DNA of 43,290 nucleotides from Eubacteriales bacterium (lineage in GTDB: Bacteria; Bacillota; Clostridia; Lachnospirales; Lachnospiraceae): positions 1-43,290 of the forward strand of contig JAUNPJ010000026.1 in the NCBI GenBank assembly GCA_030536755.1, given 5' to 3'. Of this stretch, positions 33,127 to 41,847 are shown piece after piece; positions within the stretch are counted from its first letter, which is position 1, and every line of letters begins with the position of its first letter. The position numbers and the translations under genes are program-made. The notes beneath the pieces were generated by a model that was not told where the DNA came from, ran no database searches, and saw nothing but the letters and a program-made list of their open reading frames with translations.

Positions 33127-33840
33127 ATGAGAATTGGAGAAATAGCAAAGCTAACAGGATTGAATATAAGCAATATACGATTTTATGAAAGAAAAGGATT
33201 GTTGTGTCCTAATCGGGAAGATGATAGTAAATATCGTGACTATACGGAAGAGGATGTACTGCGGGTAAAAGAGATTCTGCTCTATCGCAAAATGGGAATT
33301 TCGATAGAAACAATATATTTACTAATAAGTGGACAGGCAAATCAGAAGGATGTTTTATTAAGGCAGCAAAACATACTTCAGGATGAAATAAGGAATCTGA
33401 AAGGTGCCGCTGAATTATGTCAAATGCTTCTTCGTGATGGGGGTATGGAAGTAACCGGAGATCAGATTGATCAATATCTGGATTATGTATATCAGGAAGA
33501 AGAAAAAGGCGGAAGGTTTGCAGAAGTGGAGGAACTCCTGGCTGATATTACAGAGTATACAAGAGAGGAAGTATTCTACTGGAGCCCTATTCGTGTATGG
33601 CTATATAAACGATCCTGGACATCCGTTGTTTTTCCGTTATTCTTCTGGGGATTAATCATTATGGTACCGATTAGTCATCTGATCGATGTTTTTCTGAAAC
33701 GAACATCATTAAGTATTCCGTTGTTGTGTATGTATGGAAGTATTTTAGTGATGTATTACTTAGGATTTAGAAAGTTCCGAAAATCTAAAAGAAGATATTT
33801 TCATCGTTCTTTTGTTGAAAAGGACGGTGAAGAAGAATGA
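33127..33840 (+). CDS. MerR-family regulator with C-terminal membrane segments
   Basis: The 237-residue protein has a MerR winged helix (MRIGEIAKLTGLNISNIRFYERKGLL), a coiled coil (about 75-110) and, unusually, two hydrophobic helices near residues 160-180 and 190-208 with a basic tail KFRKSKRRYF. MerR proteins normally lack membrane segments, so this one may sense the membrane directly. The stop overlaps the start of the YidC paralogue (ATGA), so they form one unit. Confidence 0.9.
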   Translation: MRIGEIAKLTGLNISNIRFYERKGLLCPNREDDSKYRDYTEEDVLRVKEILLYRKMGISIETIYLLISGQANQKDVLLRQQNILQDEIRNLKGAAELCQMLLRDGGMEVTGDQIDQYLDYVYQEEEKGGRFAEVEELLADITEYTREEVFYWSPIRVWLYKRSWTSVVFPLFFWGLIIMVPISHLIDVFLKRTSLSIPLLCMYGSILVMYYLGFRKFRKSKRRYFHRSFVEKDGEEE

Positions 33841-34490
33841 GTTTTATGATTCAATTCTTTGAACAGCTTATTGAGTGGAACTATTTTTTCTCACATGATT
33901 ATGGAATTGCAATTGCGATGATAACATTGGAAGTGCGGCTATTATTACTTCCGTTAAATATCAGGCAAAGAAAACAGATAAGCAGGCAGCAGGAGATTTC
34001 CAAAAAAGTAGAATCTATCAGAATGCAGTATAAGAATAATAAAGAAAAACAGGAGAAGGAGCTTGCAAAATTTTATCAGGAAAATGGAATGGGAATCAGT
34101 GGATGCATAACATCATTGATTCAGATTCCAATTATGATATGTCTATATAACTCAATTCGTCATATAACTGCCATAGAATGTGGAACTATAGTATTGCCGT
34201 GGGTTTCATCACTGTTAGTCAGGGATCAAACATTTATTTTGCCGATGGCCACGTTAGGTGTTCAGATGTTACAATACTTATATCCGCGTTTACATATGTT
34301 TTCATCTCTTAAGCATCCGAAGCAATCAGGAAGTACCATGGTTAGCCTTCTGATTGCTAACAGTTTTTTTGTTTTTATGATACCTGCGGGGATTGGATTG
34401 TACTATTTTGTTTCTGGATTGTTCTTGTTTCTGGAACAGTTTTTGTATGATTGGTTGTGTGTACGTAAACTGAAATCGTCCAAAGATTGA
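33837..34490 (+). CDS. Short YidC/Oxa1-family membrane insertase paralogue
   Basis: The 217-residue protein has the YidC core: a first helix with the groove arginine (ITLEVRLLLLPLNIRQ), the cytoplasmic helical hairpin (about 48-85, highly charged), and further helices after GISGCITSLIQIPIMICLY. It lacks the signal peptide and lipid-modified Cys seen in housekeeping SpoIIIJ/YqjG, and is shorter than they are. Being translated with a membrane MerR suggests a stress-induced back-up insertase or a dedicated client. Confidence 0.88.
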   Translation: MSFMIQFFEQLIEWNYFFSHDYGIAIAMITLEVRLLLLPLNIRQRKQISRQQEISKKVESIRMQYKNNKEKQEKELAKFYQENGMGISGCITSLIQIPIMICLYNSIRHITAIECGTIVLPWVSSLLVRDQTFILPMATLGVQMLQYLYPRLHMFSSLKHPKQSGSTMVSLLIANSFFVFMIPAGIGLYYFVSGLFLFLEQFLYDWLCVRKLKSSKD

Positions 34491-34507
34491 AAACTGTGGG
34501 GATGGCG

Positions 34508-34555
34508 GCAGAACTGTCCACGGTTGAAGTTTTGTCTTTTCTTGCGTATAATAAA
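34508..34555 (+). promoter_or_regulatory. SigA promoter in a duplicated 48-bp unit (copy B)
   Basis: TTGAAG (34524-34529) and TATAAT (34547-34552) are 17 bases apart, within a near copy of 32281-32328. It precedes the AAA-ATPase gene. Confidence 0.8.
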
Positions 34556-34588
34556 TGTAGTTGAAAAAATGCGGAAGGGAGTGGTTTC

Positions 34589-36166
34589 ATGGGAGTCTAT
34601 CTGAATCCTGGAAATGCGGCATTTCAGAAGGCAGTTCGTTCAAAAATCTATGTAGATAAAACCATGTTGCTTGATTATACAAATGAGATACTGGGAACAA
34701 AACAGGGGAATATTTGTGTGAGTCGTCCAAGGCGTTTTGGAAAATCAATGGCAGTTGATATGTTAACTGCTTATTATAGTATTGGATGTGATTCAGAGGA
34801 ATTGTTCTCTTCATTAAAAATTGCAAAAACAGATTTTTACAGAGAAAATATGAATCAACATCAAGTTATATTTTTGAATATGCAGCGATTTTTGAGCCGT
34901 GCAGGAAAAGCAGAAAATCTGGTTCCATATTTGGAAGAAACGGTGTTGAAGGAACTGAGACAAGTATATCCGCATGAAATTGAAAAAGAAGAAAATCTTC
35001 CGGCTGCGTTGGAACAAATTTATAGTTGTCATGGAACAGGATTTGTGATTTTAATCGATGAATGGGATTGCATATTCAGAGAGAAAAGATATGATGTGCA
35101 GGCACAGACAAAGTATCTTGATTTTTTACGTGATTTACTTAAAGACCAGCCTTATGTGGATTTGGCATATATGACAGGGATTCTCCCTATTAAAAAATAC
35201 GGAACGCATTCCGCACTGAATATGTTTGAGGAATATACTATGACAGATCCCGGAGTATTGGCAGAATTTATTGGTTTTACTGAAGATGAAGTAAAAGAAC
35301 TCTGCGATAGCCATCAGATTGATTTTGTGGAGATGAAGCGATGGTATGATGGATATTCCTTTGAAAATAATTTGCATATATATAGTCCCAAATCTGTGAT
35401 TGATGCACTTTTGCGTGGCAGATTCAGCAATTATTGGGTCGGAACGGAGACATATGAAGCATTGAAAATCTATATGGATATGAATTTTGATGGCCTTCGA
35501 ACTGCTGTGGTTACAATGCTTGGAAGTGGGAGGTACAAGATTAATCCACGAACCTTCCAAAATGATATGACTTCTTTTAAAAGTAAAGATGATGTGTTAA
35601 CTTTGTTGGTACACTTGGGCTATTTGGCATACGATGCAGACACGCAGGAAGTGCGTATTCCTAATCAGGAAGTTGCAGATGAATTTAAGAATGCGATTGA
35701 AAGTGGTGGATGGGAAGAGATTGCCAGGGCATTGCAGTCTTCTGATGATTTGCTGAAGGCAACATGGGAAGAAAACGAACCGTTTGTATCTGAAGCGATT
35801 GACCAGGTGCATATGGATTCGGTATCCATATTGGCATATAATAATGAAAATTCTCTGAGTTGTGTCATTTCGTTGGCTTATTATAGTGCAAAGCAATATT
35901 ATTCAGCTATTCGTGAATTACCAACTGGAAAAGGATTTGCAGATATTGTTTTTCTGCCAAGAAAGAAATATGCAGACAAGCCTGCTCTACTTGTGGAACT
36001 GAAATGGGATAAGTCCGCATCCGGAGCAATTTCTCAGATAAAAAATAATCAATATATGAATGCTCTTCAGGACTATCAGGGAAACCTGCTTTTGGTGGGT
36101 ATTAATTATGATAAAAATAGTAAAAAGCATGAATGTAAAATAGAAAAAATATTGTATCGGAGTTGA
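34589..36166 (+). CDS. AAA-ATPase-like / PD-(D/E)XK nuclease-like protein
   Basis: The 525-residue protein has the N-terminal AAA-ATPase-like domain (PF09820 type) with YVDKTMLLDY, the Walker-A-like SRPRRFGKSM and Walker B LIDEWD. Its C-terminus is a DUF1703-type PD-(D/E)XK fold (GKGFADIVFLPRK, ALLVELKW). This is a large, repeated family in Bacteroides and Lachnospiraceae whose role is unknown. It ends 1 base before the response regulator start, so it is coupled to the two-component operon. GGAAGGGAG precedes the ATG. Confidence 0.9.
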   Translation: MGVYLNPGNAAFQKAVRSKIYVDKTMLLDYTNEILGTKQGNICVSRPRRFGKSMAVDMLTAYYSIGCDSEELFSSLKIAKTDFYRENMNQHQVIFLNMQRFLSRAGKAENLVPYLEETVLKELRQVYPHEIEKEENLPAALEQIYSCHGTGFVILIDEWDCIFREKRYDVQAQTKYLDFLRDLLKDQPYVDLAYMTGILPIKKYGTHSALNMFEEYTMTDPGVLAEFIGFTEDEVKELCDSHQIDFVEMKRWYDGYSFENNLHIYSPKSVIDALLRGRFSNYWVGTETYEALKIYMDMNFDGLRTAVVTMLGSGRYKINPRTFQNDMTSFKSKDDVLTLLVHLGYLAYDADTQEVRIPNQEVADEFKNAIESGGWEEIARALQSSDDLLKATWEENEPFVSEAIDQVHMDSVSILAYNNENSLSCVISLAYYSAKQYYSAIRELPTGKGFADIVFLPRKKYADKPALLVELKWDKSASGAISQIKNNQYMNALQDYQGNLLLVGINYDKNSKKHECKIEKILYRS

Positions 36167-36167
36167 T

Positions 36168-36839
36168 ATGACAGAAATATTGATTGTGGAAGATGATAAA
36201 ACGTTAAATGATGGAATCCGACTGGCACTGAAACAGGGGGAATTCTCTTTTGATCAGGTCTTTACATGTGCCGAGGCATACGTAAAGCTGAAAGAAAAGA
36301 TGTATGATATGATTTTGCTGGATATCAATCTTCCGGACGGAAATGGTTATGATCTTCTCAGGGATATCAGAAGGCGCAGTCAGGTGCCGGTTCTGATGCT
36401 GACGGCGAATGATCTGGAGATGGACGAGGTGATGGGACTGGAACTGGGAGCTGATGACTATGTGACAAAACCATTTTCATTAGCGGTGCTGCGGGCACGC
36501 ATGCGCAATCTGCTTCGGCGAAAGCAACAGGTTACAGGAGACTATGAGACAGAGGAATTTTCTTTTCGATTTGATGAGATGGAATTTTATAAAAATGGGC
36601 AGGAAATTTATCTCAGCAAGACAGAGCAGAAACTTTTGAAACTGCTGGTAAAAAACGCAAATCAGACCTTGGCGAGGGAAATTCTGGTGGATCGGTTGTG
36701 GACCGACGGGGCAGAGTATGTGGATGAAAATGCACTGTCTGTGACGATACGGAGGCTTCGGGAGAAAATGGAAGACCATCCTTCAAAGCCGGTACATATT
36801 CAGACGGTGTATGGTGTGGGATATGTCTGGAGGGAGTGA
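36168..36839 (+). CDS. OmpR/PhoB-family response regulator
   Basis: The 223-residue protein has a receiver domain with acidic pocket EDD (8-10), phospho-acceptor Asp52 (LLDINLPDGNG), LMLTAND and DDYVTKPF, then a winged helix (about 128-223, RLREKMEDHPSKPVHIQTVYGVGY). It pairs with the histidine kinase directly downstream. A PhoB-like 7-4-7 direct repeat at 37750-37767, before the transporter genes, is a likely target. Confidence 0.95.
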   Translation: MTEILIVEDDKTLNDGIRLALKQGEFSFDQVFTCAEAYVKLKEKMYDMILLDINLPDGNGYDLLRDIRRRSQVPVLMLTANDLEMDEVMGLELGADDYVTKPFSLAVLRARMRNLLRRKQQVTGDYETEEFSFRFDEMEFYKNGQEIYLSKTEQKLLKLLVKNANQTLAREILVDRLWTDGAEYVDENALSVTIRRLREKMEDHPSKPVHIQTVYGVGYVWRE

Positions 36840-36842
36840 TTG

Positions 36843-37691
36843 ATGAAGTTAATCAGGAAAAACACGTATGACCGGCTCAATGAGATGGTGGACAGAGCCA
36901 TTGACGGCACTTATCAGGAAAATGATTACGATGAATCGGAACTGTCCAGACTCGAAGTAAAATGGATGCGCTATCTCAATTCAGCGGCGTTGAGTCACAG
37001 GAAAATGGAGGAAGAACGAAGTACCTTAAAAGGACTGATCGCCGATATCTCTCACCAGACGAGGACACCGCTTGCAAATATGAAACTGTATTCGGAACTT
37101 TTGCAGGAGCAAAAACTGGATGAGACGAGCCGCAATCTGGCAGAAAAAATTTGCGAGCAGTCTCAACGTCTGGAGTTTTTGATTGAGGCATTGGTGAAGA
37201 TGTCGCGTCTGGAGATGGAAACCGTTCAGGTAAATCCAGTCAGGCATCGGATGAGCGAACTGATGGAATGTGCGACAGAGCTGGCAGAAGGAAAAGCATT
37301 TCAGAAAAGAATCTGTATTGAGCGAGAGCCGTTTGCGGATGGCATCGTTTATTATGATGAAAAATGGACGGCAGAGGCAGTAGGCAATCTTCTGGATAAT
37401 GCCATCAAATATTCGCCGGAAAACGCAAAGATTATTTTGAGGGCACAGCCGCTGGAGACGTTTTTCTGTTTTTCTGTGACAGACTTTGGAATCGGGATTG
37501 ATGAGAAAGAGCAGGCACAGATTTTCCATCGTTTTTATCGAAGTCCTCGTGTGCAGCAGAAGGATGGCATCGGGCTTGGGCTGTATCTGGCGAGAAAAAT
37601 AATCACTCTGGAAGGTGGATTTATCAAAGTCAGTTCCAGGAAAGAGAAGGGAAGTACATTTTGTGTGTATCTTCCGAGAGAAAAAAGATAA
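36843..37691 (+). CDS. Sensor histidine kinase without membrane segments
   Basis: I prefer ATG 36843 (282 residues) over TTG 36840. The protein has a dimerisation H-box with His71 (ISHQTRTPLANM) and an ATPase domain (N-box NLLDNAIKYS, DFGIGI, GIGLGLYLA). No membrane helix exists in the N-terminal 60 residues, so it is cytoplasmic and may read the state of the FtsX-type permease encoded downstream, as proposed for flux-sensing systems. Confidence 0.93.
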   Translation: MKLIRKNTYDRLNEMVDRAIDGTYQENDYDESELSRLEVKWMRYLNSAALSHRKMEEERSTLKGLIADISHQTRTPLANMKLYSELLQEQKLDETSRNLAEKICEQSQRLEFLIEALVKMSRLEMETVQVNPVRHRMSELMECATELAEGKAFQKRICIEREPFADGIVYYDEKWTAEAVGNLLDNAIKYSPENAKIILRAQPLETFFCFSVTDFGIGIDEKEQAQIFHRFYRSPRVQQKDGIGLGLYLARKIITLEGGFIKVSSRKEKGSTFCVYLPREKR

Positions 37692-37724
37692 AATCATATC
37701 TGAGAAGAGGATGAACAGATACAC

Positions 37725-37750
37725 AGAATCTTTCAAAAGTGAAAGATTCT
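37725..37750. other. Perfect hairpin between kinase and ABC genes
   Basis: AGAATCTTTCA (37725-37735) and its complement (37740-37750) surround AAAG. No T tract follows, so it could be an operator, an mRNA processing site or a weak terminator. Confidence 0.6.
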
Positions 37751-37783
37751 GGAAAGTACCTGGAAAGAATGGTGTGCTATAGT
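37750..37783 (+). promoter_or_regulatory. Probable response-regulator box and extended -10 promoter
   Basis: TGGAAAG occurs at 37750-37756 and 37761-37767, an 11-bp repeat period as in PhoB/OmpR-family sites. Ten bases later is TGC-TATAGT (extended -10 at 37778-37783), with no good -35. This is the layout of an activator-dependent promoter for the ABC transporter genes. Confidence 0.65.
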
Positions 37784-37834
37784 CTATTTGTAGAGATACA
37801 GATAGACTTTTTTCGTATAAAAGGAGAAGAATGT

Positions 37835-38515
37835 ATGGATGTTTTGGTGACGGAAAATCTCAAAAAATATTACGGGCAGGGGGACAATCAGGTACGTGCG
37901 CTGGACGGTGTCAGCCTGCGGGTGGCGCAGGGAGAATTTGTGGCGATCGTGGGATCCAGCGGCTCAGGAAAATCGACATTGCTGCATATGCTGGGCGGTC
38001 TTGACCGCCCGACATCCGGAAGAGTTCTGGTGGACGATAAGGATATTTTTCAGCTGAAAGATGATGCGCTTTGTATTTTCCGGAGAAGAAAAATCGGTTT
38101 TGTCTTTCAAAGCTACAATCTGGTGCCGGTGCTGAATGTGTATGAGAACATTGTGCTTCCCATTGAATTGGACGGAAATACCGTGGACAAAGAATATGTC
38201 AGCAGGATTGTAAAAATCCTGGGTCTGGAGAGTAAGCTGAAAAGTCTTCCCAATCAATTATCCGGCGGACAGCAGCAGCGCGTGGCAATCGCCCGTGCGC
38301 TGGCAACAAAGCCATCCATTGTGCTGGCGGATGAGCCGACCGGAAATCTCGACTCAAGGACAAGTCAGGATGTACTTGGACTTTTGAAGGTGACGGGAGA
38401 ACAGTTCGGGCAGACAATTGTGATGATTACGCACAATGAGGAACTTGCCCAGATGGCGGATCGCATTGTGCGCATTGAGGATGGGCAGATCAAAGGCGGT
38501 GAGCAGTATGCGTAA
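37835..38515 (+). CDS. ABC transporter ATPase (MacB/LolD/BceA type)
   Basis: ATG 37835 follows AAGGAGAAG, giving 226 residues; the frame opens further upstream without support. Walker [10 protein letters not shown], signature LSGGQQQR and Walker [12 protein letters not shown] are present. The family drives FtsX-type permeases in lipoprotein release or peptide antibiotic removal. The stop overlaps the permease start by 8 bases. Confidence 0.95.
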   Translation: MDVLVTENLKKYYGQGDNQVRALDGVSLRVAQGEFVAIVGSSGSGKSTLLHMLGGLDRPTSGRVLVDDKDIFQLKDDALCIFRRRKIGFVFQSYNLVPVLNVYENIVLPIELDGNTVDKEYVSRIVKILGLESKLKSLPNQLSGGQQQRVAIARALATKPSIVLADEPTGNLDSRTSQDVLGLLKVTGEQFGQTIVMITHNEELAQMADRIVRIEDGQIKGGEQYA

Positions 38516-41060
38516 AGTAAAAAACAGAAAAATCATTGCGCTTCTGGCGGACAGAATTCTAAAAGCAAAGAAAAGAAAAAACAGCATCGCCGTCTGTGCA
38601 ATCGTTCTGACAACCGTGTTATTTACGAGTGTCTTTACCATTGGGGGAAATATGCTTCGTACGACTACGGAGAATTCTCTGATTCAGGTGGGAACCAGAA
38701 ATCACGCAGGATATAAGAATTTCACAATGGAAGAATATGAAATTCTTGCAAAAGATAAGAAAATTAAAAATCTGTCCTATAATATACTGGTTGGATTTAC
38801 GACAAACCAGACCTTAAATAAGCTGCAGTGTGAGGTGCGTTATTTTGAGAATCAAAACGCGAAAAACTGTTTTGCATGGCCGACGACGGGAAAGTTACCG
38901 CAAAAAGAAGACGAGGCAGCTGTCAGTACAATCGTGTTGGATGCACTTGGAATTCCGCAGGAACTGGGGCAGAAAATAACACTTGAGATGCAGGTACATA
39001 ACCGGCCTGTGACAAAAACGTTTACGCTGTGCGGTTTCTGGGAAGGAAAGGAAACTGCGGCAGCGCAGGAGATTGCTGTATCCAGGAAATGGGCGGATGA
39101 GATAGCACCCGTAGAAACAATCCCTTTTTATGAAACGGATGGAAAAGATTATAGTGGTTATCTGAATCCGGGATTTGATTTTTCCAACAGCTGGAATATC
39201 GAAAAAAAGGTGGAGAAGCTGACAGAGCGCTGTGGCTTTGATCCGGCGAAAGTAAACGATGGAGTTAACTGGGCGTATGGTTTTGCATCGGTCGATGCCG
39301 GTACGGCTCTTTTGATTGCAGCAGTGCTGCTGCTGATTCTTGTATCCGGGTATTTGATTATTTACAACATATTTTATCTGAATGTATTTGGAGATATCCG
39401 CTTTTATGGATTGTTAAAGACAATCGGCACAACAGGAAAGCAGTTGAAGAACATTGTGTACCGCCAGGCATGGACTCTGTGTGTTGTTGGAATTCCCATC
39501 GGACTTCTGGCAGGCTGGCTGATCGGCAGAGTGCTGACTCCGGTGATTATGAGTATGCTGACAGTGGGAGAGACCTATTATTCTGCAAATCCCCTGATCT
39601 TTATCGGTTCAGCAATCTTTGCCTGGTTTACCGTATGGCTCAGCTGCAGAAAACCCTGTCGGATGGCTGCAAAAGTCTCTCCTGTGGAGGCCGTAAAATA
39701 TACGGAAAGTGGAAGAGGAATCCGCAAAAAAAAGAAAAAGACGAAACGCAATTCTCTGTTTGCGATGGCGTCTGCCAATCTTTCCCGAAATCCGAAGAAG
39801 ACCATTCTTGTCATCTGTTCCTGTGCACTTAGTATGATCTTGCTCAACAGTGTCTATACCATTGTGACGGGATTCGATATGGATCAATACATAAGCAACT
39901 ATATGATGACAGATTTTTCTGTGACAGATGCTACGATTGGTGCTTATACAGGGCGTGCATCGGTGTACGATGGAGTCACGGAGGAATTTGAGCGGGAATT
40001 GTTGGCACAAAAGGGAATTACGGATACAGGAAAAATTTATCTCCTTCCCGAAAAACATCAGACTTCGGAGAAAGAGTGGGCGACCATCGAGGAAATTATG
40101 GAAAATACAGAGTACAGAGAATACTTTGAGCGCTCCACGCTGCAGGACGCATTTTCGCAGATACGAAAAGACAGAATATTGGATGTGAACCTGTATGGTG
40201 TCAATGAATTTGTGTTTGAGAAACTGCATGTGCAGTCCGGAAATCTGGACTGGAAAGCATTTGAGACAGGCGAGTATATTCTTGTCAATGCATTTGGAGA
40301 TATGGTGGATGAAGGCGTAAAAAGTACGCCATTTGCGCAGGTGAATGATCAGGTGACACTGGAGCTTCCTGATGGCAGAAGCAAAGAGTATACCGTACTG
40401 GCGGTGGCAGAACTTCCGTATGCATTGGGAGCAAGAATGAGCTGTCTGATGGGAATGGAATATATTTTGCCGGAGACAGAAATACAGAGGATTACGGGAG
40501 GACAGAGACCTCTTCGCATGGTATGCAATACAGAAAAAAGCAGTCAGAAGGCTGTGGAGCAATGGCTTGAGGACTATACGCAAACCGTAAATCCGGATAT
40601 AACATTTGAATCGAAGGAAACCTACGTGAAAGAATTTCAGAATCTTCAGCGTGTATATCTGATTACAGGCGGATTTTTAAGTGGGATTCTGGCTTTGATT
40701 GGAATTTTGAATTTTGTCAATGTGATGGTGACTTCCATACTCAGTCGGCGCCAGGAACTGGCAATGATGGAGTCCATCGGCATGACAGGAAAACAGCAAA
40801 AGCGCATGCTTCAGTATGAAGGACTTGCATATGCCTTGTGGACGGCAGTCATCAGCTGTACGATTGGCATTGCCGTGGGATATGTGATCGTGCAGCTTGT
40901 GGCAGGTCAGTCGTGGATATTTACGTGGCATTTTACGATGGCTCCTGTTTTGGTATGTTTCCCTTTCCTGTTTTTGCTTGCACTTGTCATCCCCGTGGTT
41001 TGCTATCGAAAAATCTGTGGAAAGCAAAGCATTGTGGAACAACTGAGAGTAGTGGAATAG
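38508..41060 (+). CDS. FtsX-type ABC permease, two-domain
   Basis: ATG 38508 overlaps the ATPase stop and has GGCGGTGAG upstream, giving 850 residues. It has an N-terminal helix (about 25-45), a large extracellular region, a first FtsX block (about 265-390), a second helix and extracellular region, and a second FtsX block near the C-terminus with LSRRQELAMMESIGMTGKQ. With the ATPase and two-component genes it forms a likely cell-envelope or antimicrobial-peptide defence unit of Bce/Mac type, but the domain order differs from BceB, which has a single large loop. Confidence 0.93.
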   Translation: MRKVKNRKIIALLADRILKAKKRKNSIAVCAIVLTTVLFTSVFTIGGNMLRTTTENSLIQVGTRNHAGYKNFTMEEYEILAKDKKIKNLSYNILVGFTTNQTLNKLQCEVRYFENQNAKNCFAWPTTGKLPQKEDEAAVSTIVLDALGIPQELGQKITLEMQVHNRPVTKTFTLCGFWEGKETAAAQEIAVSRKWADEIAPVETIPFYETDGKDYSGYLNPGFDFSNSWNIEKKVEKLTERCGFDPAKVNDGVNWAYGFASVDAGTALLIAAVLLLILVSGYLIIYNIFYLNVFGDIRFYGLLKTIGTTGKQLKNIVYRQAWTLCVVGIPIGLLAGWLIGRVLTPVIMSMLTVGETYYSANPLIFIGSAIFAWFTVWLSCRKPCRMAAKVSPVEAVKYTESGRGIRKKKKKTKRNSLFAMASANLSRNPKKTILVICSCALSMILLNSVYTIVTGFDMDQYISNYMMTDFSVTDATIGAYTGRASVYDGVTEEFERELLAQKGITDTGKIYLLPEKHQTSEKEWATIEEIMENTEYREYFERSTLQDAFSQIRKDRILDVNLYGVNEFVFEKLHVQSGNLDWKAFETGEYILVNAFGDMVDEGVKSTPFAQVNDQVTLELPDGRSKEYTVLAVAELPYALGARMSCLMGMEYILPETEIQRITGGQRPLRMVCNTEKSSQKAVEQWLEDYTQTVNPDITFESKETYVKEFQNLQRVYLITGGFLSGILALIGILNFVNVMVTSILSRRQELAMMESIGMTGKQQKRMLQYEGLAYALWTAVISCTIGIAVGYVIVQLVAGQSWIFTWHFTMAPVLVCFPFLFLLALVIPVVCYRKICGKQSIVEQLRVVE

Positions 41061-41084
41061 GACACAAACCTGTCCCCTGTCCTG

Positions 41085-41124
41085 AAAAAACAGCATTGGC
41101 TGATAAAAATCAGTCAATGCTGTT
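41085..41124 (-). terminator. Terminator of the RelQ-like gene
   Basis: AACAGCATTG (41089-41098) pairs with CAATGCTGTT (41115-41124), and CTGA with TCAG inside. On the minus strand a run of six T follows. The stem overlaps the last codons of the gene. Confidence 0.8.
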
Positions 41125-41835
41125 GAATTTTCCAATCATATTTTTGATTGATTGCATATGTTCATCCAGTTCGGTGATGTTTTGCGCGGCTTTCTGAAGT
41201 TCCTGCTCAATCAGGTTGAGATCAAGTCCCACCGTGTTTTCCAGATTTTTCTTGTAACGAATCTGATGTTCCAGGCTTGCCCAGAAGTTCATGGCGATGG
41301 TACGGATCTGTACTTCGACTCGCATCGGTGTCTTGCCTTTGGAGAAGAAGACCGGAATCTGAACGATCATATGGTAGCTTCGATAACCGTTTGGCTTTGG
41401 ATTTTTGATGTAATCCTTTACCTGAAGCACTTCAATATCATCCTGCTGTGCCAGCAGATTGGCGACGGTATAAATGTCATCGATGAACGGGCAGATGACG
41501 CGGATTCCAGATACGTCATTTAAATACTGTTCAATATTTCCTGCCGTAAATTCGTGCCCCATTTTTTGAAGCTTGCGGTAAATACTCTCGGGTGATTTGA
41601 TTCTTGTATGAATGGAATCAATCGGGTTGCGGTTGTATGCCATGGAAAACTCGTCGCTTAATACTTCCAGCTTCGTTTTTACTTCTCGGATGGCACACCG
41701 GTATTTCATCATCAATCGTGAATAATTCGCATCGTTTTTGATGAATTTTTCGGGATTGAGTGTACTCCAGTCAGAAAAATCCTGTTCTACAAGACCGCTG
41801 TTTTGTGTGGTATTTTCCTGTTCTTTTGTCTGCAA
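41110..41835 (-). CDS. GTP pyrophosphokinase, RelQ-like small alarmone synthetase
   Basis: The 241-residue protein has the RelA/SpoT synthetase core only: IHTRIKSPESIYRKL, DVSGIRVICPFIDDIY, YRSYHMIVQIPV and VEVQIRTIAMNFWASLEHQ. No hydrolase or regulatory domain is present, as in RelQ/YjbM. The start is TTG 41835 with AAGGGGGC upstream. It would make (p)ppGpp. It lies 12 bases after cysK in the same direction and is about 30 residues longer at the N-terminus than Bacillus RelQ. Confidence 0.92.
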   Translation of the reverse strand: MQTKEQENTTQNSGLVEQDFSDWSTLNPEKFIKNDANYSRLMMKYRCAIREVKTKLEVLSDEFSMAYNRNPIDSIHTRIKSPESIYRKLQKMGHEFTAGNIEQYLNDVSGIRVICPFIDDIYTVANLLAQQDDIEVLQVKDYIKNPKPNGYRSYHMIVQIPVFFSKGKTPMRVEVQIRTIAMNFWASLEHQIRYKKNLENTVGLDLNLIEQELQKAAQNITELDEHMQSIKNMIGKFNSID

Positions 41836-41847
41836 TAAAATGCCCCC

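Noticed and set aside
39609-40583. 324-codon frame on the minus strand
   Set aside because: It is antisense to the FtsX-type permease and has the His/Cys/Arg-rich composition of a shadow frame.
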